Origin: RUG12461 sp045661345
GTDB lineage: Bacteria > Bacillota > Clostridia > Lachnospirales > Lachnospiraceae
Reading direction: 5' to 3'
Assembly (NCBI GenBank): GCA_045661345.1
Contig: JAZRFM010000015.1
Span: forward strand, 1-64,000
Length of the DNA stretch: 64,000 nucleotides
Shown: positions 53,354 through 62,447 of the stretch, piece after piece
How the letters are laid out: each line of letters starts with the position of its first letter
Position numbering within the stretch: the stretch's first letter is position 1
Program-made: the position numbers and the translations under genes
The notes under the pieces: model-generated
What the model was told of the DNA's origin: nothing
Database searches by the model: none
The model's input: the letters and a program-made list of their open reading frames with translations, nothing else

Positions 53354-55873
53354 CTACAGAATCTTGGTGTCTTCCATCCGTTCCTCGATAAACCGGTTCA
53401 GGCCCATGAACGGGATCCGCACCACAAGACCGATAAAAAGTCCCACCCCCGCAAAGATCAGCAGCTCCCACAGGCACTCCCCGTAGGTATTCTCATACAA
53501 TCCGCCGATGCACTCCCGCATCGCGTTAATCGCATAAGGGAAGGGGAAGAAAATATAAACCCGCCGGTAAAAATCAGGCAGCAGCTCAATCGGGAAGGTG
53601 CCGGAGGAGCCGGCGATCTGGATCACAACCATCACGACAACGAGCGCTTTTCCCACATCTCCGAAGGAATTGGCGAGGGAGTAGATCAGGATGGAAAACA
53701 CAAATCCCGTCACGGAGGACGCAAACCAGAACATCCCGGGATGCAGGCACTGTACCTTGAAAAGCAGCAGATCCCCAAGCACGATAATGAGGGTCTGGAT
53801 CTGGCTTAGCACGAAAAAGATCAGGTAACGGCCGAGAAACAGCTGCGAGGGTCTCGGATGATCGAGTCCCTTCGGATCCGCATGTACTTTGAAGAGTGCC
53901 GTCAGAAAGATGGTGCCGACCCAGATCGCCAGTGTCGTATAAAACGGTGTCACAGCCGATCCGTAATTGGAAACCGGATAGATCTCATTCGTATTGACGA
54001 CCACCGGCTCCGAGAAAAACTTGCCGTAAACAGACGGGTCTCCCCCCAGCACACTGACAAGCTCCTGCGCACGCTGGTCTTCGGATACCGTCTCCAGGCG
54101 GTTCGTGATCTCCGTCAGTCTGCCGCTGACCTCATGGATTACATCCGCCGTCTGCATCAGACTCTCATTCGTGTTGTCCACGGTATCCAGAACACCGTCA
54201 AAGACCTGATCCATATCACCCAGTGCCTGATCCAGGGTCGAGAGCATGTCATTCACATTATTCATCACCTGCTGCATACTGTCCATCAGGACGTTCATCT
54301 GCGGTACCAGAGAGGTAACATACAGGTTCCGGACATTCTCCACGGATTGATAACAGGTCGTCAGCGCATTTTTCGCCAGGGAGGACGCCTGATTGGCTGC
54401 AGTCGAGGCAGCATTCTGGGGCAGGCTGTCCGTCAGGGTCTTCCGCATGGAGCCTAAGATATTCAGCATCCTGTTGGCCGTGGAAACAGCGTTATCGATG
54501 GTGCTGGGATCTGTGGCAGAAAGGGCAGCGTCGACGGCTGCTTTTTTGACCAGGATGGCTTCTTTATCTGTCTCAAGTGGTGCTTTTTGTGCTTCTTTTG
54601 CTGCCAATTGCGTATCCAGAGGCGCCTTTTCTGCTTCCTTCTCTGCTTTTTCCGCCTGTAGCTGTGCCAATTTCGTTGCATAGTCTGGATCTGCTGGATC
54701 CAATCTTGCTATTTCTCCATCGATCCGTTCTATCTCAGCCTGTATTGGTGCTATCTGTTCTTTGAGCACATCAATATCGTGCTGTATTGGCGCTATCAGT
54801 TGATTAAGATCATCAATTTCTTTCTGGTACTTCTTGCTCAGCGCCTCCAGCTCCGCCCGGCTTCCGCTGGTGGCATCCTTTGCTTTTTCCCCTGCCGCCT
54901 CATTCAATGATTTCACCAGGGTATCCACGTGGGTGATCGCCGCATCGGTATCCGTCCGTAATGCATTGACCTGTGCATCCAAGGTGGCGGCATCCTGGGA
55001 GACCCCGGAGTTGTCGATGTCCGCCGACATATTGTTGATGGTGTTCTCAATGGCGGTCATCGTATTCTGGACATTCTGGCTGAATACCACAAGAGAGGTG
55101 TTGGTCGCAGTCATGTCCTGCCCGGCTTTCGCCATATAACCGTTTTCGATCTCCAGTTTTTTTCGGGTTCCGTTCATGGATCCGGAGGCTTCGGACACGG
55201 TTCTCTCCAGAGAATCGTTGTTTTTTACAAAGGCCTCCACCATGACCTGATATTCCTGCAGATTCCGGTTGATCTCCTTCAGATTTTCCACAAACCCGTC
55301 AAACGCCGAATCCTCCTCCATATTCTTCGACACGTCATTCGTCTTTTCAAACACCCGGTTTGTCACCACGTCGATAAACTGCTGGTTGATATTTTTGCGC
55401 AGCGTATCCACTGCCGTATCCGTGATCTTCGTGCCGACGGCATTTTTCTTCTCATTTTCGTAATAAGTGATTTTGGGATTTTCGAAGTTCTCAGAAAGGG
55501 CGGTATACATGCTTTCGGAAAAATCCGGGTCGATCACGATCGCAGCGTAGTATTTCCCGCTGTTGACCCCGTCGACCGCTTCCTTCTCCGTATCCAGAAA
55601 TACCCATCCGATCGAGGTCGCTTCCTTCAGGCCTTCCTCGATCTTTTCCCCCATATTTACCGTTTCCGTCTCACTGACCTTGTATCCCCGGTCCTCCGAA
55701 GCCACGGCAATCTGAATATTACCTGTACTGGCATAGGGATCCCAGTTGGCATAGATATTGAACCAGGCGTAAAGCGCCGGCAGCAGGCACAACCCGATTG
55801 CTATTACCAGAGGAAAAAAATGGCTGCAGATATTTCTGACATCGGTTTTGAAGATGGTAAGAATATTTCTCAA
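53354..55873 (-). CDS. YhgE/Pip-family membrane protein with coiled-coil insert
   Basis: The 839-residue protein has the same layout as its neighbour at 50581: membrane segment, Y-A-W-F-N-I-Y-A-N-W-D-P-Y, extracellular region, and five to six C-terminal membrane segments. It is ~120 residues longer because of a heptad-rich coiled coil (about 345-450) with internal repeats of I-A-P-I-Q and K-A-P-L. The DNA of this insert (about 54540-54840) is more AT-rich than the rest. It overlaps the GH1 gene by four bases. Confidence 0.92.
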   Translation of the reverse strand: MRNILTIFKTDVRNICSHFFPLVIAIGLCLLPALYAWFNIYANWDPYASTGNIQIAVASEDRGYKVSETETVNMGEKIEEGLKEATSIGWVFLDTEKEAVDGVNSGKYYAAIVIDPDFSESMYTALSENFENPKITYYENEKKNAVGTKITDTAVDTLRKNINQQFIDVVTNRVFEKTNDVSKNMEEDSAFDGFVENLKEINRNLQEYQVMVEAFVKNNDSLERTVSEASGSMNGTRKKLEIENGYMAKAGQDMTATNTSLVVFSQNVQNTMTAIENTINNMSADIDNSGVSQDAATLDAQVNALRTDTDAAITHVDTLVKSLNEAAGEKAKDATSGSRAELEALSKKYQKEIDDLNQLIAPIQHDIDVLKEQIAPIQAEIERIDGEIARLDPADPDYATKLAQLQAEKAEKEAEKAPLDTQLAAKEAQKAPLETDKEAILVKKAAVDAALSATDPSTIDNAVSTANRMLNILGSMRKTLTDSLPQNAASTAANQASSLAKNALTTCYQSVENVRNLYVTSLVPQMNVLMDSMQQVMNNVNDMLSTLDQALGDMDQVFDGVLDTVDNTNESLMQTADVIHEVSGRLTEITNRLETVSEDQRAQELVSVLGGDPSVYGKFFSEPVVVNTNEIYPVSNYGSAVTPFYTTLAIWVGTIFLTALFKVHADPKGLDHPRPSQLFLGRYLIFFVLSQIQTLIIVLGDLLLFKVQCLHPGMFWFASSVTGFVFSILIYSLANSFGDVGKALVVVMVVIQIAGSSGTFPIELLPDFYRRVYIFFPFPYAINAMRECIGGLYENTYGECLWELLIFAGVGLFIGLVVRIPFMGLNRFIEERMEDTKIL

Positions 55874-57618
55874 TTTGTCTCTTTGTCAGCCTCCAAAATA
55901 ACACGGGCAGAAACAAGGAGCGTCAGATTCCCCTGAATCTCCACAACTCCAAAGCCCATGGGCAGAATAAAATGGTCTCCGCGGCGAATATAATGTCCGT
56001 TCAGCAGGCCGTCTCCCATGGAAACCGTGATATAAAGATAGGTCTGATCCTGCAGGAAAGAAGCTTCCCCCTCGATCTCGAGAGTAATCATCTCGGTATG
56101 TCCGGGGGGCTGCATCACCCCGCCAAAAAGCTCCGGCGCCTGATGCAGCAGCTCATCCAGCGTCATTCCGGCATAGGCACCTTCCGTGATCCACGATGCC
56201 ACGCTCACCTCGCCGCTTTCGTCCTGCTCCAGAAACAGGATCTGCCGCGCCTTGCGGTTGACAGTCAGCGACCGTCCGTTTGTCTCCATCACTTTCTGGT
56301 ACCAGTACGCGGAATCCTTCACGATACGCAGCTGCGAGACGAAGTCCACATATACCAGCCCATACCGTCGGCTGTAGCCGGAAGCCCACTCGAAATTGTC
56401 CAGAAAACTCCAGACAAAATAGCCCCTGACATCCGCACCGTCATCAGAAGCCTTCTGCAGCGCACCGATATAGTTATCCAAAAAGGAGATCCTGTTCGGG
56501 TCATGCACCCGTCCGTCCGCGGAAATGCTGTCGTGGCACGCTACACCGTTCTCCGTAATGTAAAGCGGCAGGTGGTATTTTTCGGAAAGGAACCGGGCGC
56601 CCCAGTACATCGCTGCCGGTGTGACAGGCCAGTCGGCATCCGTATGCACCGCACCGGGTTTCTCCTCCAGCCTGATCACTTCGCCGTCCTCATCCGCTGC
56701 AACATAATAACCATTATAAATATGATGGCACATAAAGTCCAATGGCTGATGGATCAGTTTCATATCCTCTTCTCTGATCTCCGGCATAAACGGCGCAAAA
56801 GCCTTCAGACCATCTGCCGGATAGGTACCGAAGATCACCGGATCCAAAAACCAGGAGACATTCCATGCCCAACGGTCACTCTCCGTATCAATGGAAAAAT
56901 AGGTTTTTCTCGCGGCTTCCACATCCTCTTCGCTGCTGGTTGCCGGAATCGCCACCCCGCAGGTGGGCGCATAGCCAACGGAAATCGGCTGCTTTGCATG
57001 CCCCCGCAAAGCAATCACTGCCTTCCCGTGTGCCATCAAAAGATGGTGTGTCGCCAGAAGCGCATCCGAAAGAGACAGGGTCAGACCCGGTGCATTTTCT
57101 CCGATACAGTGCCCCAGCATGATCTCACATTCCGGCTCACTGATCGTGATGAAATACTTCACCAGGTCAGAAAAACGATCCGCCACCACCGCCGCATAGC
57201 AGGCGAACCAGTCCGGGCTGTCCGGCGAAAGCCAGCCGCCGCGATGCAGAAGGGTTTCCGGCATATCCCAGTGATAAAGGGTCAGATAGGGCTCTATCCC
57301 ATTTTTTTTCATGCAGGATATCATATCCCGGTAAAAGCGGATCCCCTCTTCGTTGACCTCACCCGTACCCTCCGGCAGGATCCTGGCCCAGCTGATCGAA
57401 AAATGATAGTGCCTGATCCCGAGAAGCCGCATCAGTGCAAAATCCTCCGGGTAGCGATGGATCACATCACATGCCGTATAAGCATTTTCCTTCCGTTGGA
57501 TCTTTCCGGCATCCACAAACGCATCCCAGACATTTCTGCCGGCTCCGTCGGCGGGATCTTTCCCCTCGATCTGATAAGCGCTGGATGCCACACCCCAAAC
57601 AAAATCCGCTCGAAACAT
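55870..57618 (-). CDS. glycoside hydrolase family 1 enzyme with altered acid/base motif and C-terminal extension
   Basis: The first ~440 of 582 residues form a GH1 barrel. The nucleophile Glu356 is in I-T-E-N-G. The acid/base Glu161 is in T-I-S-E-P, where GH1 enzymes normally have N-E-P, so the conserved substrate-contacting Asn is Ser. The last ~120 residues are not part of GH1; G-D-H-F-I-L-P-M-G-F-G resembles the cupin end of mannose-6-phosphate isomerases. No signal peptide, so the substrate should be a cytosolic glycoside or sugar phosphate. Confidence 0.9.
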   Translation of the reverse strand: MFRADFVWGVASSAYQIEGKDPADGAGRNVWDAFVDAGKIQRKENAYTACDVIHRYPEDFALMRLLGIRHYHFSISWARILPEGTGEVNEEGIRFYRDMISCMKKNGIEPYLTLYHWDMPETLLHRGGWLSPDSPDWFACYAAVVADRFSDLVKYFITISEPECEIMLGHCIGENAPGLTLSLSDALLATHHLLMAHGKAVIALRGHAKQPISVGYAPTCGVAIPATSSEEDVEAARKTYFSIDTESDRWAWNVSWFLDPVIFGTYPADGLKAFAPFMPEIREEDMKLIHQPLDFMCHHIYNGYYVAADEDGEVIRLEEKPGAVHTDADWPVTPAAMYWGARFLSEKYHLPLYITENGVACHDSISADGRVHDPNRISFLDNYIGALQKASDDGADVRGYFVWSFLDNFEWASGYSRRYGLVYVDFVSQLRIVKDSAYWYQKVMETNGRSLTVNRKARQILFLEQDESGEVSVASWITEGAYAGMTLDELLHQAPELFGGVMQPPGHTEMITLEIEGEASFLQDQTYLYITVSMGDGLLNGHYIRRGDHFILPMGFGVVEIQGNLTLLVSARVILEADKETN

Positions 57619-57621
57619 ACT

Positions 57622-58026
57622 TTACACCTGTGCTTTTGCGAAGTCTGCTGCCGCCTTCAGATCGTTGGCATCCGGTCTTCCTTTGTGCATCGGTCCAAAA
57701 GCACCCCTGCAGTTAAATTCCCGATCGGACATCGGGATATTCTTCGCATCCAGAAGCTTTTTCACCTGTTTTGCGGTGCCTTTTAACAACGCTGCCGTGC
57801 TGAAATTCACGACTTTTCCGACTTTCACATCGATTCCGTCGATGAATTTTTTGATGGACTCATCCACGCCGGCGGCATAGACCGAGCTTCCGAGAAACAG
57901 AATGTCCACATCCTCTGTCAGCTTGTGGGCAGTGTCCTCTGCCGTGACACCTACTGCCTGCGCGATGGCATCTGCGAGTTTTTTCGTGTTACCGGATCTG
58001 GTATAATACCTGACTGCTACGTGCAT
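57622..58026 (-). CDS. flavodoxin-family protein
   Basis: The 134-residue protein starts M-H-V-A-V-R-Y-Y-T-R-S-G-N-T-K-K-L-A, with the flavodoxin phosphate-binding loop T-R-S-G-N-T. It continues with L-F-L-G-S-S-V-Y. It should bind FMN and carry electrons or act as a small NAD(P)H-linked reductase. It ends three bases before the GH1 start. Confidence 0.9.
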   Translation of the reverse strand: MHVAVRYYTRSGNTKKLADAIAQAVGVTAEDTAHKLTEDVDILFLGSSVYAAGVDESIKKFIDGIDVKVGKVVNFSTAALLKGTAKQVKKLLDAKNIPMSDREFNCRGAFGPMHKGRPDANDLKAAADFAKAQV

Positions 58027-58159
58027 AATGGATTCCTCACTTTCTGAAAGTCTCTCTCAACGGGTCAACAATCGAATCGACATATCGCCATTCCGTTCTA
58101 TCATAACACTCCTTGTATTTTGATGCAAAATGCGGCGTCCGTAATCCTCCCGGGCAATA

Positions 58160-58194
58160 TATCGTAAACGCATTCCATATCTACGTTTACGATA
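58160..58194. repeat. 11-bp perfect inverted repeat upstream of flavodoxin gene
   Basis: TATCGTAAACG (58160-58170) and CGTTTACGATA (58184-58194) form a perfect dyad with a 13-base spacer. It lies between the phosphatase stop and the flavodoxin gene. No T-run follows, so an operator is more likely than a terminator. Confidence 0.6.
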
Positions 58195-58209
58195 ACCAGT
58201 TGGCGTCAT

Positions 58210-58674
58210 TTACAGGTTTTCCTTTTCTTTCAGGTACTTCAAAAAGGCTATGCATCCTTCGCTCACATCCCGCCAGGTAGCCTCAAAGTCCCTGGTATAC
58301 CAGGGATCACTGACCTCTCTGGGGCGTCCCGTATAGTCCATGATCAGAGAGCATTTATCATCCGGATCATGATCCCAGAGGCGAAGCATGTAGTACATGT
58401 TTTCCTGATCCGTTCCCACCAGATAGTCGTAGTACGCATAGTCCCCCCGCGTCATACGACGGGCATGATGACCCTCGCAGCCAATGCCGTGTTCCGCAAG
58501 CTTCTTTTTGGCGGGCGGATACACCGGATTCCCCAGCTCTTCGGAGCTGGTGGCCGCAGAGGCGATCTCAAAATATGGAGAGAGTCCCTCCTTCCGGACG
58601 AGATCCTTCATAACGTACTCGCACATGGGCGAGCGGCAGATATTGCCGTGGCAGATAAAGAGTATTTTTATCAT
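58210..58674 (-). CDS. low-molecular-weight protein-tyrosine phosphatase
   Basis: The P-loop C-H-G-N-I-C-R-S (Cys8 to Arg14) sits at the N-terminus, and the general acid is the Asp of D-P-W-Y near the C-terminus. At 154 residues it is full length. It would dephosphorylate tyrosine or arginine residues on proteins; the P-loop alone does not separate the two. Confidence 0.95.
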   Translation of the reverse strand: MIKILFICHGNICRSPMCEYVMKDLVRKEGLSPYFEIASAATSSEELGNPVYPPAKKKLAEHGIGCEGHHARRMTRGDYAYYDYLVGTDQENMYYMLRLWDHDPDDKCSLIMDYTGRPREVSDPWYTRDFEATWRDVSEGCIAFLKYLKEKENL

Positions 58675-58716
58675 ATCGTTTTTCCTTGTTTTATCAGGGC
58701 TTAGACACCTTTTTCA

Positions 58717-60015
58717 TTAACTCATAACAACCCATTTCCCCGTTTTGTTTCCGCCCTGGCGCTCAATAACCCTCTTTTCCTTCAATGAAGCAAGTATTTT
58801 TCTTATATATCCATCCGAGTATCCACTTTCCACAACTAATTCTTTTATGGTTATGCTGGGATTTTGGGTTATATAATCTTTTACGCACTGTTCCGCCCCA
58901 TTCATTTTCACTGCATTCTCAGTGCCTGTACCACCGGAATTCATTTTTTCATAATGAAATGGAATCGTGACATTCACAAAATTCTCCATAATATCAAAAG
59001 CCTGTTTACCATAATTACTGATAATGAGAGGAATACCGTGCCCAGTTTGTTCTACATAGCCCAGTTGTCCAAATATCTTTTGCAATTTAGCATTAACTGG
59101 CTTACTTATCCCCTTGTAGAACTCTTCCTTGTTTAAATCTACAGGTAATCCTCCTGTAGATATAATTTCTATTCTGTCAGAGAAAATATAAACCGCAGGT
59201 GGATTTCCTTTGTCCCACTTCGTATGGATACACGCGTTTTGCCAAGCCTCTTTAAAGCTGGCCATATCAAAAAGTTTTTCTTCTGTTCGCCTATGATTTC
59301 CCATTGTAACCATAGTTTCATTTATAGATTCCACATAATCTAACACTTTATCAATAGCGGTAACCAGGCAGGTACCTCCATACTCATTCCTCTTTACAAG
59401 ATTTGTCTTGTCTTTTCCTGCAAACGTAGCCACCTTAATCGAAATATCATTTTCATCAGCAAGCAAAAAAGCCATTAGATTATATTTTCCATCGCTATTT
59501 TTGAGTCCTGTATTATCTTCAAAAGTTGTCTGATCAACTGTCAGTCCCGCTGTTACAAATGCAATTTTTAGTTTATTAAACGTAAGCGTCTGAACAGGTG
59601 CTGGAATCAACGTCAAAATATCTGATGATGTTTGTCTGTCCATCAACTCCTTAAGAGCTGTTGGACTCAATTCTCTATCCTCATCGGCCGATCGCATATA
59701 ATATCGCCCATATGCCGAATATGGTTTTTCTGACCCGCGAACCTCGATCTTTATAACGTTTTTGTCATCGATCAATTCATGTTCAATGGTTGGTATAACC
59801 TGCGGCTTAAGATAATTTGCTATTGCCTGAGATATCTCTCTAAGTGTTCTGTCCCCCATTTGCTGACCGACCACATCCCCATTGTCCTTAACTCCAAAAT
59901 ATAGTACTCCATAGCCATTTTTATTGAGCATAGATGCCAATGAAGTTATTCCTTCCCGGAGCTCACCAGTTGTTTTCTTGAACTCTATCTTTTCTGTTTC
60001 TACTCCTATATTCAC
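58717..60015 (-). CDS. AlbA_2 (Schlafen-type) ATP-binding protein
   Basis: The protein (432 residues) starts best at GTG 60015 (V-N-I-G-V-E-T-E-K-I-E-F-K), nine bases after GGGAGG. This matches the family's usual M-N-I-G-x-E-T start. The AlbA_2 domain has Y-G-V-L-Y-F-G-V-K-D-N-G and Y-Y-M-R-S-A. A GHKL-like part follows (E-A-W-Q-N-A-C-I-H), and a C-terminal helix-turn-helix ends the chain. It lacks the tetrapeptide-repeat linker of the copy at 4816. A decayed copy of its 3' end lies at 62448-62587. Confidence 0.88.
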   Translation of the reverse strand: MNIGVETEKIEFKKTTGELREGITSLASMLNKNGYGVLYFGVKDNGDVVGQQMGDRTLREISQAIANYLKPQVIPTIEHELIDDKNVIKIEVRGSEKPYSAYGRYYMRSADEDRELSPTALKELMDRQTSSDILTLIPAPVQTLTFNKLKIAFVTAGLTVDQTTFEDNTGLKNSDGKYNLMAFLLADENDISIKVATFAGKDKTNLVKRNEYGGTCLVTAIDKVLDYVESINETMVTMGNHRRTEEKLFDMASFKEAWQNACIHTKWDKGNPPAVYIFSDRIEIISTGGLPVDLNKEEFYKGISKPVNAKLQKIFGQLGYVEQTGHGIPLIISNYGKQAFDIMENFVNVTIPFHYEKMNSGGTGTENAVKMNGAEQCVKDYITQNPSITIKELVVESGYSDGYIRKILASLKEKRVIERQGGNKTGKWVVMS

Positions 60016-60106
60016 TGCCACTCGCCTCCCAAACACATTATTATTAGCACTGCAGCTGTTTTCAAATCATCTCAGTTACTGCCAACTATGATGAATTATA
60101 CTCTAT

Positions 60107-60274
60107 TCATTGCTTTTTTGCTACTCTTTTTGCTACTTTATTCGCTACTTTATTCGCTACTTTGTTTGCTACTTTATCCACTCCTGAAATGTTTCTTCCT
60201 TTTTGGGCATCAAATTTCATTCGCCTAGCACTTTTAACACTTATACCGACATTTATACCGACATTACTTAACAT
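60107..60274 (-). CDS. 55-residue repeat-built frame, likely AlbA_2 linker remnant
   Basis: The frame begins M-L-S-N-V-G-I-N-V-G-I and ends with K-V-A-N / K-V-A-K tetrapeptides. Both parts are encoded by 12-bp tandem repeats (two TTATACCGACAT-type units and five GCTACTTTATTC-type units). Such tetrapeptide runs are typical of linkers in AlbA_2 and Fic proteins. AGGA precedes the ATG, but the frame is probably a leftover rather than a working protein. Confidence 0.45.
   Translation of the reverse strand: MLSNVGINVGISVKSARRMKFDAQKGRNISGVDKVANKVANKVANKVAKRVAKKQ
60120..60179. repeat. five 12-bp tandem repeats upstream of AlbA_2 gene
   Basis: Units of the form GCTACTTTATTC occur five times in a row with one to three differences. 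The unit length equals that in the other AlbA_2 gene (5007-5042). Confidence 0.93.
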
Positions 60275-60365
60275 TAAATCCTGCCGTGGCAGACAATTAA
60301 AATTCTTATCATGTTAGTCTCCCCAAATTGTATCCCCTTTATAATCATAAGTGCGCCATCCCTTA

Positions 60366-61187
60366 CTATTCCGTCCACTCAAGGTTAAATTCCACGGTGA
60401 TATCCTCTTTACCGCCAAAGGCTTCCAAAATCTCTTCTTCTGAGGCATTAAGCCTGCCAAGCCTGGTAAGGGTCCAGGTGTTCTCCGCATAGTAAATCGT
60501 GATCTTGTTACCCTGGTATAGGATCAGATCCCCGGGCAGAGTCGTGATACTGACATCATTCCTCGGAAGTTCCCAGGGCAGATCTCCTACTTTTTCAAAA
60601 TTGCCGTAGTCCTGCAAGTTGACAGAAATACTTCCTTCTTTTATTTTTTCAAAAAAAGCTTCCGCGGAAGTGTTATTCTCAAGGTCAACAGAGAAAAACC
60701 TGTCTCCAACGCTCACAGTCAGAATCGCGCTCGGAGTCATGTCCTCTGCTTTAGCATTCGATTCTTCGTTTTCTTTCACAATTTCTCCCGTCCAATCAAT
60801 GATTCCGCCAAAGTCATATACATTTGAATAGCCCAGATCAGCAAGTTTCTCCGCAGCCTCTTTGCTCCTGCGTCCGCTGCGGCAATAAACAAGGATGATC
60901 TGATCCCGGTACGGAAGTTTCTCGGGAGGGCTGTTCTCAATGCTCTCATTAGGAATAAGAATTGCTCCGGGGATATGCCCTTCTGCATATTCATCTTCCC
61001 GGCGTACGTCAACAATAATGTGTCCGTCGTCAACCGACATCATGCGCTTTGCTTCTTCTTGCGTTATCTGTGTGAATTCTATCTTCTTAAACATACCGTC
61101 TCCATCCATTATCTGCCCCTCTTTACTTGTACAGCCCACAAGCATTACTGCCGCTAGAGCAACAACAATCATACTGATCAGTCTCAT
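60366..61187 (-). CDS. rhodanese - cyclophilin-like lipoprotein
   Basis: The 273-residue protein starts at ATG 61187 after AGGTGAGA and has a lipobox (M-L-V-G-C). A rhodanese domain follows, with D-V-R-R-E-D-E-Y-A-E-G-H-I-P-G-A and active-site Cys in Y-C-R-S-G-R-R-S. The C-terminal ~110 residues resemble a cyclophilin-like fold (V-G-D-R-F-F-S-V-D-L-E-N-N-T-S-A and L-Y-Q-G-N-K-I-T-I-Y-Y). It would sit on the outer face of the membrane. The joint function is unknown. Confidence 0.85.
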   Translation of the reverse strand: MRLISMIVVALAAVMLVGCTSKEGQIMDGDGMFKKIEFTQITQEEAKRMMSVDDGHIIVDVRREDEYAEGHIPGAILIPNESIENSPPEKLPYRDQIILVYCRSGRRSKEAAEKLADLGYSNVYDFGGIIDWTGEIVKENEESNAKAEDMTPSAILTVSVGDRFFSVDLENNTSAEAFFEKIKEGSISVNLQDYGNFEKVGDLPWELPRNDVSITTLPGDLILYQGNKITIYYAENTWTLTRLGRLNASEEEILEAFGGKEDITVEFNLEWTE

Positions 61188-61263
61188 CTTCTCACCTGTC
61201 CCTATTATCATTCTACGCAAATAACCATCCTGCCAGCCCTCGGATTCAATGCCATAAAATCTC

Positions 61264-61941
61264 CTACAATTCGCACACCATGATATATTCTTCGGCGTTT
61301 TCATCGACTGTCTTGAATCCTACATTCTCATACATTTTCACCGCATAATTGGCTTTCTGAACAGCTAAGGATGCCCGCTCATATCCTTGCCATTTCAGCA
61401 GTTCAAGCATCTTCACCATCAGCTGTGAACCGATGCCCTTCCCTCGGTACTCCTTGTACAAAGAGATTGCAAATGACGGAGTGTCCTCATCAACATGGCC
61501 ATAATCGTCCATGATCCTTGTCCATACAGCGCCGACCACTTTCCCACCAAAATCAGCCACCAGACAGTAATCACCTTTGCGGCTGCCAAAGTCATCCGTA
61601 TAGACTCTCAATTCCGGTTTTTCAACAATATCCTTCTCAGGAGGTTCTACACCTTCTGGAATAAAGATTGCTTCATATAAAAAATTCTTCAAAAGTTCTG
61701 CTTCGCTCTTCCTCAGGCTTCTGATAACGTACTTCTTCCGTTTATCACTCTGCATATGGGATATATGCTCATTCTGAAGCCTCACCTTCATTTCCAGCAT
61801 CTGCTTTCCAATCCTCTCAGGATCGTATTCATTTCCACTGCAGATCAGTGCCAGAGTGTCAGGCGTCCAGATATATCCATGCGACTTGTTGTATAAATAT
61901 TGCTGGAACTCTTCGTATTCCTTATCCTTTAGTTGTTTCAA
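61264..61941 (-). CDS. GNAT-family N-acetyltransferase
   Basis: The C-terminal half of this 225-residue protein is a GNAT domain with the acetyl-CoA loop Y-R-G-K-G-I-G-S-Q-L and the late Y-E-N-V-G-F-K motif. The N-terminal ~75 residues (Y-L-Y-N-K-S-H-G-Y-I-W-T-P-D-T-L) form a small separate unit. Substrate is unknown. Confidence 0.9.
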   Translation of the reverse strand: MKQLKDKEYEEFQQYLYNKSHGYIWTPDTLALICSGNEYDPERIGKQMLEMKVRLQNEHISHMQSDKRKKYVIRSLRKSEAELLKNFLYEAIFIPEGVEPPEKDIVEKPELRVYTDDFGSRKGDYCLVADFGGKVVGAVWTRIMDDYGHVDEDTPSFAISLYKEYRGKGIGSQLMVKMLELLKWQGYERASLAVQKANYAVKMYENVGFKTVDENAEEYIMVCEL

Positions 61942-62051
61942 TAATTATGTTCCTACTCTTTCTGCAATTCTTCGATAACCAATTACGATAACTCAAACGC
62001 CAACCATTAGAGCAGTATCTTAATAAGCTCAGCCTTCAGCTTTGCTTTCCT

Positions 62052-62200
62052 TTACTCCTCAAACCACACATCAAAATCTGTAGTCAGCTTTTCTTCATTA
62101 AGCTGTGCTGCCAGCAATTGCAGATTACCTATATCATTAACGGTCTCAATGTACTGATCCAGTCTATCTTCCGGAACGCCCTTCTTTCTAAGATAGTTAT
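62052..62200 (-). pseudogene. C-terminal fragment of a DUF262/DUF1524-type gene
   Basis: The frame reads D-I-G-N-L-Q-L-L-A-A-Q-L-N-E-E-K and ends D-F-D-V-W-F-E-E before the stop at 62052. This resembles the tail of DUF262/DUF1524 proteins (N-L-Q-L-L...N-x-x-K pattern). Nothing of the DUF262 part is present upstream, where another gene fragment takes over. Confidence 0.55.
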
Positions 62201-62447
62201 TCCTTATCACTGTTCCAAACGTATTTTGTATATCTGCCGCCACCGATTTTTAGGATCTGTTCCTTTTCCTGCAAATCTGCAAGTGTTCTTTGGACTGTAA
62301 TCTGACTTATATCAGGGCACTTCTCCATGATTTCTGTCTTTGTTATCTCTCCATACGTACTTTGAATCAGTTTTGCAATCCTTTCAGGTTTTGATAATCC
62401 GCTGGCGGTTAGTGTCTCAACTCTTGCTGTAAAATCTCTGTATGCAG
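62197..62447 (-). pseudogene. C-terminal fragment of a Fic-like gene
   Basis: An open frame without a start reads Y-R-D-F-T-A-R-V-E-T-L, then a winged helix (I-T-K-T-E-I-M-E-K-C-P-D-I-S-Q-I-T-V-Q-R-T-L) and G-G-G-R-Y-T-K-Y-V-W, ending at 62197. This matches the C-terminal end of Fic-domain proteins as I know them; the catalytic Fic core is missing. Confidence 0.6.

Noticed and set aside
55972..57786. A 604-codon plus-strand open frame opposite the GH1 and flavodoxin genes
   Set aside because: The minus-strand genes have clear family motifs. The antisense frame is an effect of codon use and has no recognisable domain.
60120..60179. Tandem repeats as a CRISPR array
   Set aside because: The units are 12 bp, directly adjacent without spacers, and translate to a tetrapeptide linker; no cas genes are present.
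61264..61304. An extended N-terminus of the rhodanese lipoprotein beginning at 61304
   Set aside because: The extra 39 residues overlap the acetyltransferase 3' end and precede a clear signal peptide with its own ribosome binding site at 61187.
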